Assembly (NCBI RefSeq): GCF_009765865.1
Contig: NZ_LMUQ01000052.1
Coordinates: 280,864-344,863 of the forward strand
Origin: Acidisoma sp. L85
GTDB lineage: Bacteria > Pseudomonadota > Alphaproteobacteria > Acetobacterales > Acetobacteraceae
DNA length: 64,000 bases
Direction: 5' to 3'
Shown here: one piece after another, positions 42,816-51,363 of the stretch
How the letters are laid out: the number at the start of each line of letters is the position of its first letter
Numbering within the stretch: the first letter of the stretch is position 1
The notes under the pieces: model-generated
Databases searched by the model: none
What the model was told of the DNA's origin: nothing
Seen by the model: the letters and a program-made list of their open reading frames with translations, nothing else
Made by a program: the position numbers and the translations under genes

Positions 42816-43979
42816 TTAGGCGCTGGCCCGCAAGGGACGGAAGAAGGACCGGACGTCCTCTGCCAGGGCTTCCGGTTGTTCCATAGCGGCGAAGTGGCCG
42901 CCTTTTGGCATCACCGTCCAGCGCTGCAGGTTGGTGAAGGTCTGCTCGGCCAGGGATCGCGGCGGCCGCACCATTTCGGCTGGGAAAGCGGCGAAGGCGG
43001 CTGGGACGGTTATGATCGTGCCGTCCGTGATCTGCCATCCGCCGTGCATGCGGGCGTAATACGGCCAGAACGACGAACCAATGGCGCCTGTGAACCAGTA
43101 GAGGCTGATATTCGCCAGCATGTGGTCCTTGGAGAACACGGCTTCGACGTCGCCATGGCAATCGGACCAGGAGCGGAATTTCTCGATGATCCAGGCGGCG
43201 AGCCCTACCGGCGAGTCCGACAGGCCGAAAGCCAGGGTCTGCGGCTTGGTCCCCTGGATCGCCGAATAGCCAGTTCCTTCCTTCAACCAGTCGGCCAGGT
43301 TGTCGAAATAGACACGACCCTCTGCGGTGGAAGTATCGGCTTTCTCAGGGTCGCGTGGCAGCGGCATCATGTTCAGGTGCATCCCGATCAGCCGCTCGGG
43401 ATAGGCGACGCCGAGCCGGGAGGTGATCGAGGCACCCCAATCACCGCCCTGCGCGGCGAAACGCTTGTAGCCCAATACGTCCGACATCAGAGACGCGAAG
43501 CAATCTGCCATCGCCTCGACACTGAAGCGGGGTTGCCCAGGGCTGAACGACAGACCATAGCCCGGTAGCGACGGGGCTATGACGGTAAACGCATCCGCGG
43601 GATCACCGCCGAAGCGTGCCGGATCGGTCAGCCGTGGGATAATGTCCAGGAACTCGAACACCGAGCCAGGCCAGCCGTGCGATAGCAGCAGGGGACACGG
43701 GTTAGGACCCTTCCCCGGCACATGCAGATAATGCAGATCGATCCCCGATAGCTCGACGGTGAATTGCGGAAATTCATTGAGCCGAACGACCTGGTCGGGC
43801 CAGGAAAATGTCTCGCGCCAGTAGGTAACGAGTTCCCGCATATAGGCGGTGTCAGTGCCCGTGACCCAAGGCTCCCCCGGCGGTTGCTCGGGAAATCTTG
43901 TGCGCGCCAGGCGCTGCTGGAGGTCCTCGATGGCGCCTTGGTCGACCTCCAAATGGAACGGTACCGGTTTCGGGCTCAT
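42816..43979 (-). CDS. Epoxide hydrolase (EHN-type alpha/beta hydrolase)
   Basis: 387-residue hydrolase with the N-terminal EHN domain (about 5-110, PFHLEVDQGAIEDLQQRLARTRFP) and an alpha/beta hydrolase core. HGWPG at 101-105 forms the oxyanion site, and the nucleophile is D180 in GGDWGAS. The catalytic histidine is probably in PKGGHFAAMEQP near 365. It resembles microsomal-type epoxide hydrolases. GGGAG lies upstream of the ATG. The substrate is unknown. Possible co-transcription with the AEC transporter gene. Confidence 0.87.
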   Translation of the reverse strand: MSPKPVPFHLEVDQGAIEDLQQRLARTRFPEQPPGEPWVTGTDTAYMRELVTYWRETFSWPDQVVRLNEFPQFTVELSGIDLHYLHVPGKGPNPCPLLLSHGWPGSVFEFLDIIPRLTDPARFGGDPADAFTVIAPSLPGYGLSFSPGQPRFSVEAMADCFASLMSDVLGYKRFAAQGGDWGASITSRLGVAYPERLIGMHLNMMPLPRDPEKADTSTAEGRVYFDNLADWLKEGTGYSAIQGTKPQTLAFGLSDSPVGLAAWIIEKFRSWSDCHGDVEAVFSKDHMLANISLYWFTGAIGSSFWPYYARMHGGWQITDGTIITVPAAFAAFPAEMVRPPRSLAEQTFTNLQRWTVMPKGGHFAAMEQPEALAEDVRSFFRPLRASA

Positions 43980-44173
43980 CGTGGTCTCCCTGTCGCTCAG
44001 CTTGAGTGTGTCACCCGTTACATGGGCCGATCACGCCCAACAGCGAACAAGTACACCGGAGGGCGGCGCAACGCTACGCCGGCCGTTCTGAGAGAGGCCG
44101 AGGCGAGCGTGGGTTGGTCATGGGCGTGGTGTCGTCGCCGCTCGCGGGCTCACGACGGCTCCGTCGCGCAGCG

Positions 44174-44273
44174 GATATCAGCCGGGTTCGCTGTTCACGG
44201 CGCGGCAGTGAACCCGGCGGAATCAGCTTCCATCTTGCACGTATAGAACCCGTGGCCGTAGCCGGCTGATATC
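44174..44273 (-). promoter_or_regulatory. Competing inverted repeats at the end of the small exported-protein gene
   Basis: A 12-base perfect inverted repeat, GATATCAGCCGG at 44174-44185 and CCGGCTGATATC at 44262-44273, encloses a second hairpin. That inner hairpin has arms GCCGGGTTCGCTG at 44181-44193 and CAGTGAACCCGGC at 44206-44218, with one G-U pair. The two structures share 44181-44185 and cannot form together. The inner hairpin spans the stop codon of the gene at 44195-44497 and may be its terminator. Confidence 0.5.
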
Positions 44274-44497
44274 GGGGAGAGATGATAGGTGAGGCTTCTC
44301 CCATTCGACCATACAACCGTGTCTCCTGGGCAATCCGCGGCCGCCGCATCAGGCGTCGCGAACCTATGCGACTTCCCGAGGCCGTTTGTCGCTCCCGCCG
44401 ACGCGCTTTGCGCGGAGGGTGACTGCGCCATTGCAAGGGAACCCGCGCCCAGTGCGCAGAGAAGACCCAGCGGTAGGACTGTCCATCGGTAGGCCAT
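44195..44497 (-). CDS. Small exported hypothetical protein
   Basis: 100-residue protein with a Sec signal peptide (about 1-25, ending SLAMAQ). The mature part contains two cysteines (in ADCPGD and YTCKME) that could form a disulfide, and ends AGFTAAP. GGAGGAA precedes the ATG. The function is unknown. Its 3-prime end lies in a strong secondary structure (44174-44273). Confidence 0.65.
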   Translation of the reverse strand: MAYRWTVLPLGLLCALGAGSLAMAQSPSAQSASAGATNGLGKSHRFATPDAAAADCPGDTVVWSNGRSLTYHLSPISAGYGHGFYTCKMEADSAGFTAAP

Positions 44498-44634
44498 GGT
44501 TTCCTCCGTGAAGAATTTTCGACGTATTGCACCCGTGGAGAATGCAAGTTGGTGTCGCGGAAGTAGTAAGCCCGCAAATTTTTGCAAGCTCACCGTGCTG
44601 AGGGTTAGCGATCAGTCCCGCCGGCGCCGAAACG

Positions 44635-44907
44635 TTACGGCAACGGCGTGACATTGCCCGAAGGATCAACCTTGAACCGGCTCTCGCCTCCGCCCTTGTT
44701 GCCTTCGCCCATCCAGCTCCCGTCCTTCTCCTTCGTGAGGCCTGACATCATACTGTATCCTGCGACGCCGGCATCATAGAGGGCTTGCTGTTGCGTGAGG
44801 CCATTCGGGGCCGTCTTCCCTGGGTCAGGCGGGTTCGCCTGAGCAAGGGCTGCCGCCGATGGCAAAGCGAAAAGCAATGCCGTTAATGCAAGACGAACGA
44901 CCCGCAT
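44635..44907 (-). CDS. Small exported hypothetical protein
   Basis: 90-residue protein with a signal peptide (about 1-23, ending ALAQ). The mature part is polar, with GLTQQQALYDAGVAGYSMMSGLTKEKDGSWMGEG and a terminal VDPSGNVTPLP. CAGGAGG precedes the ATG. It lies next to the other small exported gene on the same strand. No family is recognised. Confidence 0.6.
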   Translation of the reverse strand: MRVVRLALTALLFALPSAAALAQANPPDPGKTAPNGLTQQQALYDAGVAGYSMMSGLTKEKDGSWMGEGNKGGGESRFKVDPSGNVTPLP

Positions 44908-45004
44908 GACGCGCCTCCTGATCAACTCGCTGGGCTTCGCGCGCTGTGCAGCGCCGTATGAGACTTATTCCGCCCCATGCGGGCTGGGAGACCCAGCACC
45001 GTCC

Positions 45005-45023
45005 ATAATTTGTAACGAATTAT
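45005..45023. promoter_or_regulatory. A+T-rich palindrome upstream of the small exported gene
   Basis: ATAATT-TGTAACG-AATTAT, six-base arms and a seven-base spacer, 98 bases upstream of 44907. In this GC-rich DNA such a stretch probably belongs to a promoter or operator. Confidence 0.3.
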
Positions 45024-45127
45024 CTCTGCCGTGGAGTTCGAGGTCGCAACGAGCGAACCCTGATGGCGGCCAAACTCAACGCCGCAATCACGCGGTAACG
45101 AGTCCGTGATCCGCGACAACTCTCGCG

Positions 45128-46084
45128 CTACTTGATCGCGAGCACATTCGCCGGCGAGCCGACGCCGCCGAATTTGTTGAGCGGCGCGGACACAAGCATA
45201 AACGAATAGCAACGGTCCTTCGCGCATTCGTCAGCGAGCTGCTCCAGATACCACATTTCGCCCAGAGCCATTCCGAGCAGGGGGATGAGACGGAAATGCA
45301 AATAACTATCGACCTTCAGCTCGTGCGGCCAAGCCTCCACGGCCGGGCAATCCGAAGCGACAGCGGCCACGTGGCTGTCCCACAGGTATTCGGCCATGTC
45401 CTCACCACCCGAGATGCCTGGGGTCTTAAGCAGGTTGATTGAGTCATCGGCGAGCGTCGCGCGCGTTTGGGCATCGGCGCTCTCGTACCAGTTCATCCAG
45501 CCGCTGCGAATCACCAGGATGTCGCCCGTCTCGTAGGTGATGCCGGCCGCCTGCCGTGTCGCTTCGAGATCGGCGACGGTGAAATCGCGGCGTTGGCTGC
45601 CGTCAATGGGCTGTCCCTGAGAGGCGAGGTAGCGGGCGACATCGAGCAGAACGCCGCGGCCGACGATGCCTTTGCGCGCGTAGTTGTGCATGCCGTTTCG
45701 CGCCCCATTGGCGGCGGCCATGTCTTCGCGCTTGCGGCCATTGTAGAAGCCGTATTCCGGATGTTCGACATGGCCCAAAGCATCCCATTGGGTCGAGCTT
45801 TGCGGATAGAAGCTGTCGTAGCAGTCGTCAAAACCGACTTCATTTGGAAACGGGTGATGCTGGATGGCGCCTCGCCCATAGAAGGGGGGATTAGGTTCTT
45901 CGAGCTTCCAGTTGAGCGAAAACACTTTGTGGGAACGCACCGATTGCATTCCGCGCTGTACCTGCTCTGTCCCCAGGAGGTTCAGGGTTCCGAGTTCATC
46001 ATCCTTGCCCCAAAGTCCCCAGGCGGAACGTGGCGGCATCGACTGATCTAGTGGCAAATCGCGATAGCGAGGAGGATCTTTCAT
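45128..46084 (-). CDS. Cyclase-family hydrolase (kynurenine formamidase-like)
   Basis: 318-residue member of the metal-dependent cyclase/formamidase family (PF04199 type). The metal site corresponds to QSSTQWDALGHVEH near 95-108, where most relatives have HxGTHxDxxxH, so the first histidine is replaced. The N-terminus (SAWGLWGKDDELGTLNLL) is typical of a larger subgroup seen near sugar or aromatic catabolism. It overlaps the LacI gene by four bases (ATGA) and is co-transcribed after it. The substrate may be a lactone, amide or cyclic ester. Confidence 0.83.
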   Translation of the reverse strand: MKDPPRYRDLPLDQSMPPRSAWGLWGKDDELGTLNLLGTEQVQRGMQSVRSHKVFSLNWKLEEPNPPFYGRGAIQHHPFPNEVGFDDCYDSFYPQSSTQWDALGHVEHPEYGFYNGRKREDMAAANGARNGMHNYARKGIVGRGVLLDVARYLASQGQPIDGSQRRDFTVADLEATRQAAGITYETGDILVIRSGWMNWYESADAQTRATLADDSINLLKTPGISGGEDMAEYLWDSHVAAVASDCPAVEAWPHELKVDSYLHFRLIPLLGMALGEMWYLEQLADECAKDRCYSFMLVSAPLNKFGGVGSPANVLAIK

Positions 46085-47223
46085 GGGATTCTCTTTTTTC
46101 CGGAAGGAACGGGCGGGACAGCGCTTTGGCGAAGCGAGGTCGAGGCGCGGCGAATAAGCTCACACGGCAGAATGACGGTGCGCGGGGGGCGCCCGGCGTC
46201 CTCCAACCGCGCGAGAAGCAACTCGACAGCCGTGATGGCGATCTCGCGCAGAGGCTGCCGGATTGTGGTCAGGGCGATGCGGTCCCAACCGGCCATTCGG
46301 ACATCGTCAAAGCCCATGATCGAGAGATCTTCGGGCACGCGGATGCCGTTCGCCATGGCGGCATTGAGCGCGGCTATGGCGATCTGGTCGTTGTGACAGA
46401 AGATGGCTGTTGGCGGTGAGCGCCGTTGCATGAGGCGTTTGGCAGCCTGATACGCACGATCATAGTCAAACCCGGCGACCTCTACCTCTTCCGCCGCGAG
46501 AGAGAGACCAGACGCGGAAAGCGCGCTGACGAACCCTGCGCTCCGCTCCCGGATCGCTTCGGCGCCCGCGGGGCCTGTGATCATGCTGATGTGGCGATGG
46601 CCTAGTTCGATGAGATGCTCGGCGGCGAGGGTTCCGCCGTGCCGGTTTTGCGTGCCGACCATGTCGATGCCCCGCATTTCCGTGCGGTTGATGACGACTG
46701 TCGGCAGATGACGTGCCAGGATGCGCTTCTCCTGATCGGGCGGAATGAGCGAGGTGGCGACAATGACGCCATCGACATGGACCTCGGAAAGAAGCTGTCC
46801 GGGACTCTCTTTGTCGCTCACGCGGCCGTCGATAATGAGCGGTCGCTGGCCGCGTTCCGTGAGAGCCTTGTGGATTGTGGTGAAAATCTCGCCGTAATAG
46901 CCATTCAACATGTCGCCGAGCACCACGGCGATTAGGTTGGTGCGATTCGTGACGAGGCTGCGTGCGCTGTTATTCGGACGATAGCCGAGCCGTTTGATCG
47001 CGCGGCTGATGGCCTCGAACGCTTCTTCCGAGACGTTCTTGCCGTTCAAGTATCGCGAGACAGAGGATTGCGACACGCCGGCGGCTTTGGCGACGTCGAT
47101 ACTGGTCGGGAGCCGCGAAGCATTCGCGGCCCGTGAACCTGAAGCTGAGGCGATCGGACTGGCTCCCGATATCTTGGCTGGAGGGCAATGCGTAGTCACA
47201 ATTGATACGAGATTTGCCGCCAT
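46081..47223 (-). CDS. LacI-family transcriptional regulator
   Basis: 380-residue LacI/GalR regulator. An N-terminal extension of about 38 Ala/Ser-rich residues precedes the helix-turn-helix (PTSIDVAKAAGVSQSSVSRYLNG, about 39-61) and hinge (NNSARSLVTNRTN). The sensor domain covers about 100-370. The true start may lie further in. It is transcribed away from the split-transketolase operon, with 91 bases between, and overlaps the cyclase gene. That suggests control of both by one sugar signal. Confidence 0.87.
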   Translation of the reverse strand: MAANLVSIVTTHCPPAKISGASPIASASGSRAANASRLPTSIDVAKAAGVSQSSVSRYLNGKNVSEEAFEAISRAIKRLGYRPNNSARSLVTNRTNLIAVVLGDMLNGYYGEIFTTIHKALTERGQRPLIIDGRVSDKESPGQLLSEVHVDGVIVATSLIPPDQEKRILARHLPTVVINRTEMRGIDMVGTQNRHGGTLAAEHLIELGHRHISMITGPAGAEAIRERSAGFVSALSASGLSLAAEEVEVAGFDYDRAYQAAKRLMQRRSPPTAIFCHNDQIAIAALNAAMANGIRVPEDLSIMGFDDVRMAGWDRIALTTIRQPLREIAITAVELLLARLEDAGRPPRTVILPCELIRRASTSLRQSAVPPVPSGKKRIP

Positions 47224-47247
47224 CCGTAAAGTTGTTCGTCTTCTGTG

Positions 47248-47276
47248 TTGACACCCTTGGTGGTTACGTATTCATA
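47248..47276 (+). promoter_or_regulatory. Candidate promoter of the transketolase operon
   Basis: A perfect -35 box TTGACA at 47248-47253 lies between the divergent LacI and transketolase genes. The -10 region about 16-18 bases on (TATTCATA, 47269-47276) is weak. A GTGT-TG-ACAC half-palindrome overlaps the -35 box and could be part of an operator. Confidence 0.35.
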
Positions 47277-47314
47277 TCCCGGCAAGAAGAACGATGCGGG
47301 AGGGCGTGACGCAA

Positions 47315-48172
47315 ATGGCCGTCGAGCGGTCCAATCAGACCCCAGCTGAGCTGGCCGCACATTGCGTTGCCGTGCGCGAAGCCATCATGCAGTCGGCGGC
47401 GATCTGTGGCAGTGGCCATTATGGGCCGAGTTTCTCCTGCGTCGAGATCCTGGTTTCCCTCTACTATCAATTCATGCGGCTGAATCCCAACGAGCCGTCC
47501 TGGGCCGACCGCGATCGCTTCATTCTGAGCAAAGGGCACGCCTGCTCCACGCTTTATCCGATCCTCGCGGATCTTGGCTTTTTCCCAAAGGAGGAGTTGC
47601 GTACCTTCACGCGCCTGGGCAGCCGGCTCGGGGATCATCCGGATATGCGCAAGGTCCCGGGCGTCGATTTCTCGGCGGGGGCGTTGGGCCACGGTCTTTC
47701 GATCGCGCTCGGCATGGCGCTGGCGGCGCGATTGGACGAAAGCAATCGTCGCTGCGTCGCGCTGCTGGGCGACGGCGAGCTGAATGAGGGCCAAATCTGG
47801 GAAGCGGCCGCCTATGCGGGGGCCAATAAGATTTCCAATCTTCTCGCTATTGTCGATGCGAACAAAGTTTGTGTCGATGGCGCGACGGAGGCGGTCCTCG
47901 ATATGGAGCCCATCGACGCAAAGTGGCGCGCTTTCGGCTGGCACGCGGAACGCGTCGATGGTCATTCGCTGAGCCAATTGCTCGACCACTACGCAGAGTT
48001 TGAGCGGCGGCGGGCGGAAGGCGGTCCACCCACGGTCCTCATCGGTGACACGATCTCCGGCAAAGGCGTCGATTTCATCGAGGGCAAGGCCGAGTGGCAC
48101 ATCGGCTTCCTTGGCGGCGTGGATGTCGAGCGTGCCCTCGAAAGTATCCGACGCACCCAGTCGGCGCATTGA
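47315..48172 (+). CDS. Transketolase, N-terminal subunit
   Basis: 285-residue thiamine-diphosphate-binding half of a split transketolase. The TPP/Mg motif is GDGELNEGQIWEAA near 150-163, with the NKVCVDG Asn segment some 25 residues on. SKGHACSTLYP near 70 and GALGHGLSIALGMA near 120 are also standard. The ATG at 47315 has GGGAGG ten bases upstream, while another ATG seven codons earlier is possible. It pairs with the C-terminal subunit that starts 8 bases downstream. Confidence 0.87.
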   Translation: MAVERSNQTPAELAAHCVAVREAIMQSAAICGSGHYGPSFSCVEILVSLYYQFMRLNPNEPSWADRDRFILSKGHACSTLYPILADLGFFPKEELRTFTRLGSRLGDHPDMRKVPGVDFSAGALGHGLSIALGMALAARLDESNRRCVALLGDGELNEGQIWEAAAYAGANKISNLLAIVDANKVCVDGATEAVLDMEPIDAKWRAFGWHAERVDGHSLSQLLDHYAEFERRRAEGGPPTVLIGDTISGKGVDFIEGKAEWHIGFLGGVDVERALESIRRTQSAH

Positions 48173-48180
48173 GGCAGATC

Positions 48181-49314
48181 ATGAAACTCGTGCGGCAACC
48201 AACCGTTCTACAGGATGAAGCATCTTTCGATCACGAGGGCCGTGCCGGTGTTCCTGCGCGCACGCTCGGCACGATCCTGAGTAACCGCGCGGACACTGAC
48301 TCGCGGCTTGTTGTGGCAACGGCCGATCTTGCCTGGTCGACCTTCGTGGCTGAATTTCTCGAGCGTCATCCCCGGCGATTCTTTCAGGCCGGGATCTCAG
48401 AGCGCAATATGCTGGGGTTCGCCGCCGGTCTCGCGGCTTCCGGCTACATCCCCTATGTCACGACCTTCTCGGCGTTTGCCAGCCTGCAAAGCCTCGACGT
48501 GATCCGCAACGACCACGCCTATACCAACCTGCCGGTCAGGACGATCGGCACTCATTGCGGCATCTCGATGGGCTATTTCGCGTCGTCGCACCACGCGATC
48601 GAGGATATCGGCGCCTTGCGCTCGATTCCCAATCTTACAGTTGTCGCAGCGGCGGATTTAAATGCGATGGAGGGCCTGCTCCGCGACGTGCATGATCTCC
48701 CGGGGCCGGTTTACATCCGCTTCGGCCGTGGCGCCGATGGGCCGCCCGTCTATCAAGCTCCGAATGAGGTGCGCTTCGGTGAAGTGACCCAGGTGCATGA
48801 AGGCCGCGATATTCTGCTGCTGACGACTGGCATCGGGGTGCATGCGGCGCGGGATGCGGCTCGGGCGCTAGGAGAGGAGGGCGGGTTGTCGGTCACTGTG
48901 GGTGATCTTCACACAATCCGGCCCTTTCCGATCGAGCGCATCGCGGCGCTCGCCGCCCGGCACCGCGCAGTCGTGGTGGCGGAGGATCATGTGATTGATG
49001 GTGGCATCGGCACATCGGTGCAGCAGGCGCTTCTCGAATGCGGAGTCGATACGCCGGTATTCAAGCATGGCTTGCGCGATTTCGCGATCGTTGGGCCGCC
49101 GTCTCACATGTATCGCTACTACGGTCTCGATGCGCTTGGCATGGCAATAGTCGTTCGCAGGGCGGCGGAGCGTTTAGAGCAGCCCGCATCCACGCGTTAT
49201 CGCGAGGCGCTCTGGGGCTCTGCTGATATGGCGAGGATCCTTGCGGAGCAGGGGCGTGCCGATCTTGAGCGGCAGACCTCGTCATCGGGACGTTTCGCCG
49301 ACGCCGTGCGCTAG
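48181..49314 (+). CDS. Transketolase, C-terminal subunit
   Basis: 377-residue partner carrying the pyrimidine-binding and C-terminal domains. FQAGISERNMLGFAAGLA near 65-82 contains the catalytic glutamate that activates TPP, and FSAFASLQSLDVIRND follows. The C-terminal domain (about 240-360) has GDLHTIRPFP and AVVVAEDHVIDGGIG. The N-terminus is extended by some 25 residues compared with many relatives. Split transketolases often serve special pathways rather than the pentose phosphate cycle. Confidence 0.87.
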   Translation: MKLVRQPTVLQDEASFDHEGRAGVPARTLGTILSNRADTDSRLVVATADLAWSTFVAEFLERHPRRFFQAGISERNMLGFAAGLAASGYIPYVTTFSAFASLQSLDVIRNDHAYTNLPVRTIGTHCGISMGYFASSHHAIEDIGALRSIPNLTVVAAADLNAMEGLLRDVHDLPGPVYIRFGRGADGPPVYQAPNEVRFGEVTQVHEGRDILLLTTGIGVHAARDAARALGEEGGLSVTVGDLHTIRPFPIERIAALAARHRAVVVAEDHVIDGGIGTSVQQALLECGVDTPVFKHGLRDFAIVGPPSHMYRYYGLDALGMAIVVRRAAERLEQPASTRYREALWGSADMARILAEQGRADLERQTSSSGRFADAVR

Positions 49315-49359
49315 GCCAAAACAATGCTTCAAAAAGACGTAAGAACGGGAGAAAGCAGA

Positions 49360-50454
49360 ATGGTCGTGACATATAAAAAACTTGGCGGTCTGACGGCGAG
49401 CCTGGGCTTGCTCCTCGCAAGCTCAGCCTTATCACCGGGCAGGGCGGCGGATGCGGGAAAAACTGGTCCGTTCAAGATCGCCTTCTCCAACGCGACAATC
49501 GGCAATAGTTGGCACCAAGGCTACATCCACAGCATCGAAACCGCGGTGGATGAAGCCAAGAAAGCTGGGCTGATCGCGAAATACGCATCGGCCAATGCCA
49601 ATGGCGATTCCTCGGTCCAGGCTAGCCAGATCCGCGCCTTCGTCGTGCAGGGCTATCAGGCGATCATCGTCGATGCGACATCGGCTTCCGCTTTGAACGG
49701 CGCGATTGCGCAAGCCTGCGCGCATGGTGTCGTCGTCGTCGGTGTGGACCAGACAGTCACGGCTCCCTGCGCCTACAATGTCTATGAGACCTTCGAGGCC
49801 GCGACCAAGGAACAGGCGGAGACTTTTGCCAAGGCGCTCGGCGGCAAAGGAAACGTGTTGGAAGTGCGTGGCACCGCAGGGACCTTGCCGGATCAACAGA
49901 TGCATAATGGCATGGAGCAGGGCCTGCAGTCCTCGCCGAACATGAAGGTCGTCGGCACCACCTATGCGGACTGGACCGATACCGTCGCCCAGCAAAAGGT
50001 GGCGGCGATGTTGCCTAGCCTGCCGAAGGTCGATGCGGTCGTGGGCCAGGGCGGCGATGGCGCTGGGTCGGCTCGCGCCTTTCAGGCGGCCGGCCGGCCG
50101 ATGCCGATGATCGGCTTCGGAAACCGGGGCAATGAATTGCGGATTTGGTCCGACGAGCTGAAGAAGAATCCAAACTACGTGGCGGTGTCCACGATGTCCA
50201 TGCCCGGTATCGGCTCGGCTGGCGTCTGGACGGCGATCGCCATTCTGCAGGGACAGAAACTTCCGAAGCAGATCCGCTTTCCGCTCCTTGCGGTCACGAA
50301 AGACACGCTTGACGTCTGGGTTCAGCACACGCCGCCTGACGGGGTAGCAAGCACCGATCTGACGCAGGCGCAGGGCGACGCGTTGTTGAAGAGCAACCTG
50401 GCGGGAACGGTGCCGGAAAGCGTCAAAGCCACCCCCGGCGGCTTTAAATTCTGA
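49360..50454 (+). CDS. Sugar ABC transporter substrate-binding protein (RbsB type)
   Basis: 364-residue periplasmic binding protein of the ribose/autoinducer-2 type. A signal peptide covers about 1-30, ending GRAAD, and the mature chain begins FKIAFSNATIGNSWHQGYIHSIE. The ATG at 49360 has GGGAGAAA upstream; an in-frame ATG 12 codons earlier is less likely. It is followed by an SDR gene and then the two permeases and ATPase of the same importer. The ligand is probably a pentose, tetrose or related polyol. Confidence 0.87.
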   Translation: MVVTYKKLGGLTASLGLLLASSALSPGRAADAGKTGPFKIAFSNATIGNSWHQGYIHSIETAVDEAKKAGLIAKYASANANGDSSVQASQIRAFVVQGYQAIIVDATSASALNGAIAQACAHGVVVVGVDQTVTAPCAYNVYETFEAATKEQAETFAKALGGKGNVLEVRGTAGTLPDQQMHNGMEQGLQSSPNMKVVGTTYADWTDTVAQQKVAAMLPSLPKVDAVVGQGGDGAGSARAFQAAGRPMPMIGFGNRGNELRIWSDELKKNPNYVAVSTMSMPGIGSAGVWTAIAILQGQKLPKQIRFPLLAVTKDTLDVWVQHTPPDGVASTDLTQAQGDALLKSNLAGTVPESVKATPGGFKF

Positions 50455-50483
50455 GCCGTCTCTAAGTCGCGAGAGGAATAGTC

Positions 50484-51314
50484 ATGCCCGCACAGACCGT
50501 CGGTGACCTTGTCGATCTCTCCGGAAACCGCGCCCTGGTTACCGGCGGAGGCTCGGGCATCGGCCGCGGCACGGCGGAATTGCTGGGCGCCGCCGGAGCG
50601 CATGTCCTGGTGCTCGACCGGGACATGGCGGCGGCGCAGGGGACCGTCGATCGCATCAAGGGCGAAGGGGGCAGCGCCGAACCGCTGGCGATCGACGTCA
50701 CGGTGCCGGGTCAGGTCGAAAGCGGGCTGGGTGATCAGCCGCTCGAGATTTTGGTCAACGCCGCGGGCATCATCGTGCGCAAGACGCTGATGGAAACGAC
50801 ACATGAGGAGTGGCAGCGGGTTATCGACGTCAACCTGACCGGGTATTTCAACGTGCTCAAGGCGGCGGTACCCGCCCTGAAGCGGGCGCGGACGGGATCG
50901 GGCCGCATCGTGCAGATCGCCTCGGTCACAGCGCAGGTTGGTTACGGCTACCCGTCCTATACGGCGGCGAAAGGCGGTGTTTTCTCCATGACGCGGCAGC
51001 TCGCTTCCGAGCTGGCGCCGATGGGCATCAGGATCAACTCGATCTCACCGGGCGTCATCGAGACGGGCATCAATCAGGACACGCTGGGGCAGGTGGCGAT
51101 CCGCGCCGCGACGATCGGCCACACGCCGCTCGGCCGGATCGGACTGCCGCTGGATATTGCCAAGGCGGTGCTTTTTCTGGCCTCCGACCTTGGTGAATTC
51201 GTGACCGGCACGAACATCGTGGTCGATGGCGGTTTCATCAGTGCGATCAACTGGGGCGGCGCCTCCGGCGCGCTTCAGCGCGCGCATGAGAGCGAACTCA
51301 GAGCCGCTTCCTGA
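50484..51314 (+). CDS. SDR-family oxidoreductase
   Basis: 276-residue short-chain dehydrogenase/reductase. The NAD(P) motif is TGGGSGIG near 20-27, NAAG near 92-95, the catalytic Ser in IASVTAQVGYGYP near 145, and YTAAK near 157-161. The C-terminal GTNIVVDGGFIS is typical of classical SDRs. GAGAGG lies upstream of the ATG. It is embedded between the binding protein and permease genes of a sugar importer, so a sugar or polyol dehydrogenase role is likely. Confidence 0.87.
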   Translation: MPAQTVGDLVDLSGNRALVTGGGSGIGRGTAELLGAAGAHVLVLDRDMAAAQGTVDRIKGEGGSAEPLAIDVTVPGQVESGLGDQPLEILVNAAGIIVRKTLMETTHEEWQRVIDVNLTGYFNVLKAAVPALKRARTGSGRIVQIASVTAQVGYGYPSYTAAKGGVFSMTRQLASELAPMGIRINSISPGVIETGINQDTLGQVAIRAATIGHTPLGRIGLPLDIAKAVLFLASDLGEFVTGTNIVVDGGFISAINWGGASGALQRAHESELRAAS

Positions 51315-51363
51315 CGGCAGCGGTGCATCACCGGGCGCGGCGATCGGCCACGAGGTACGAGGC

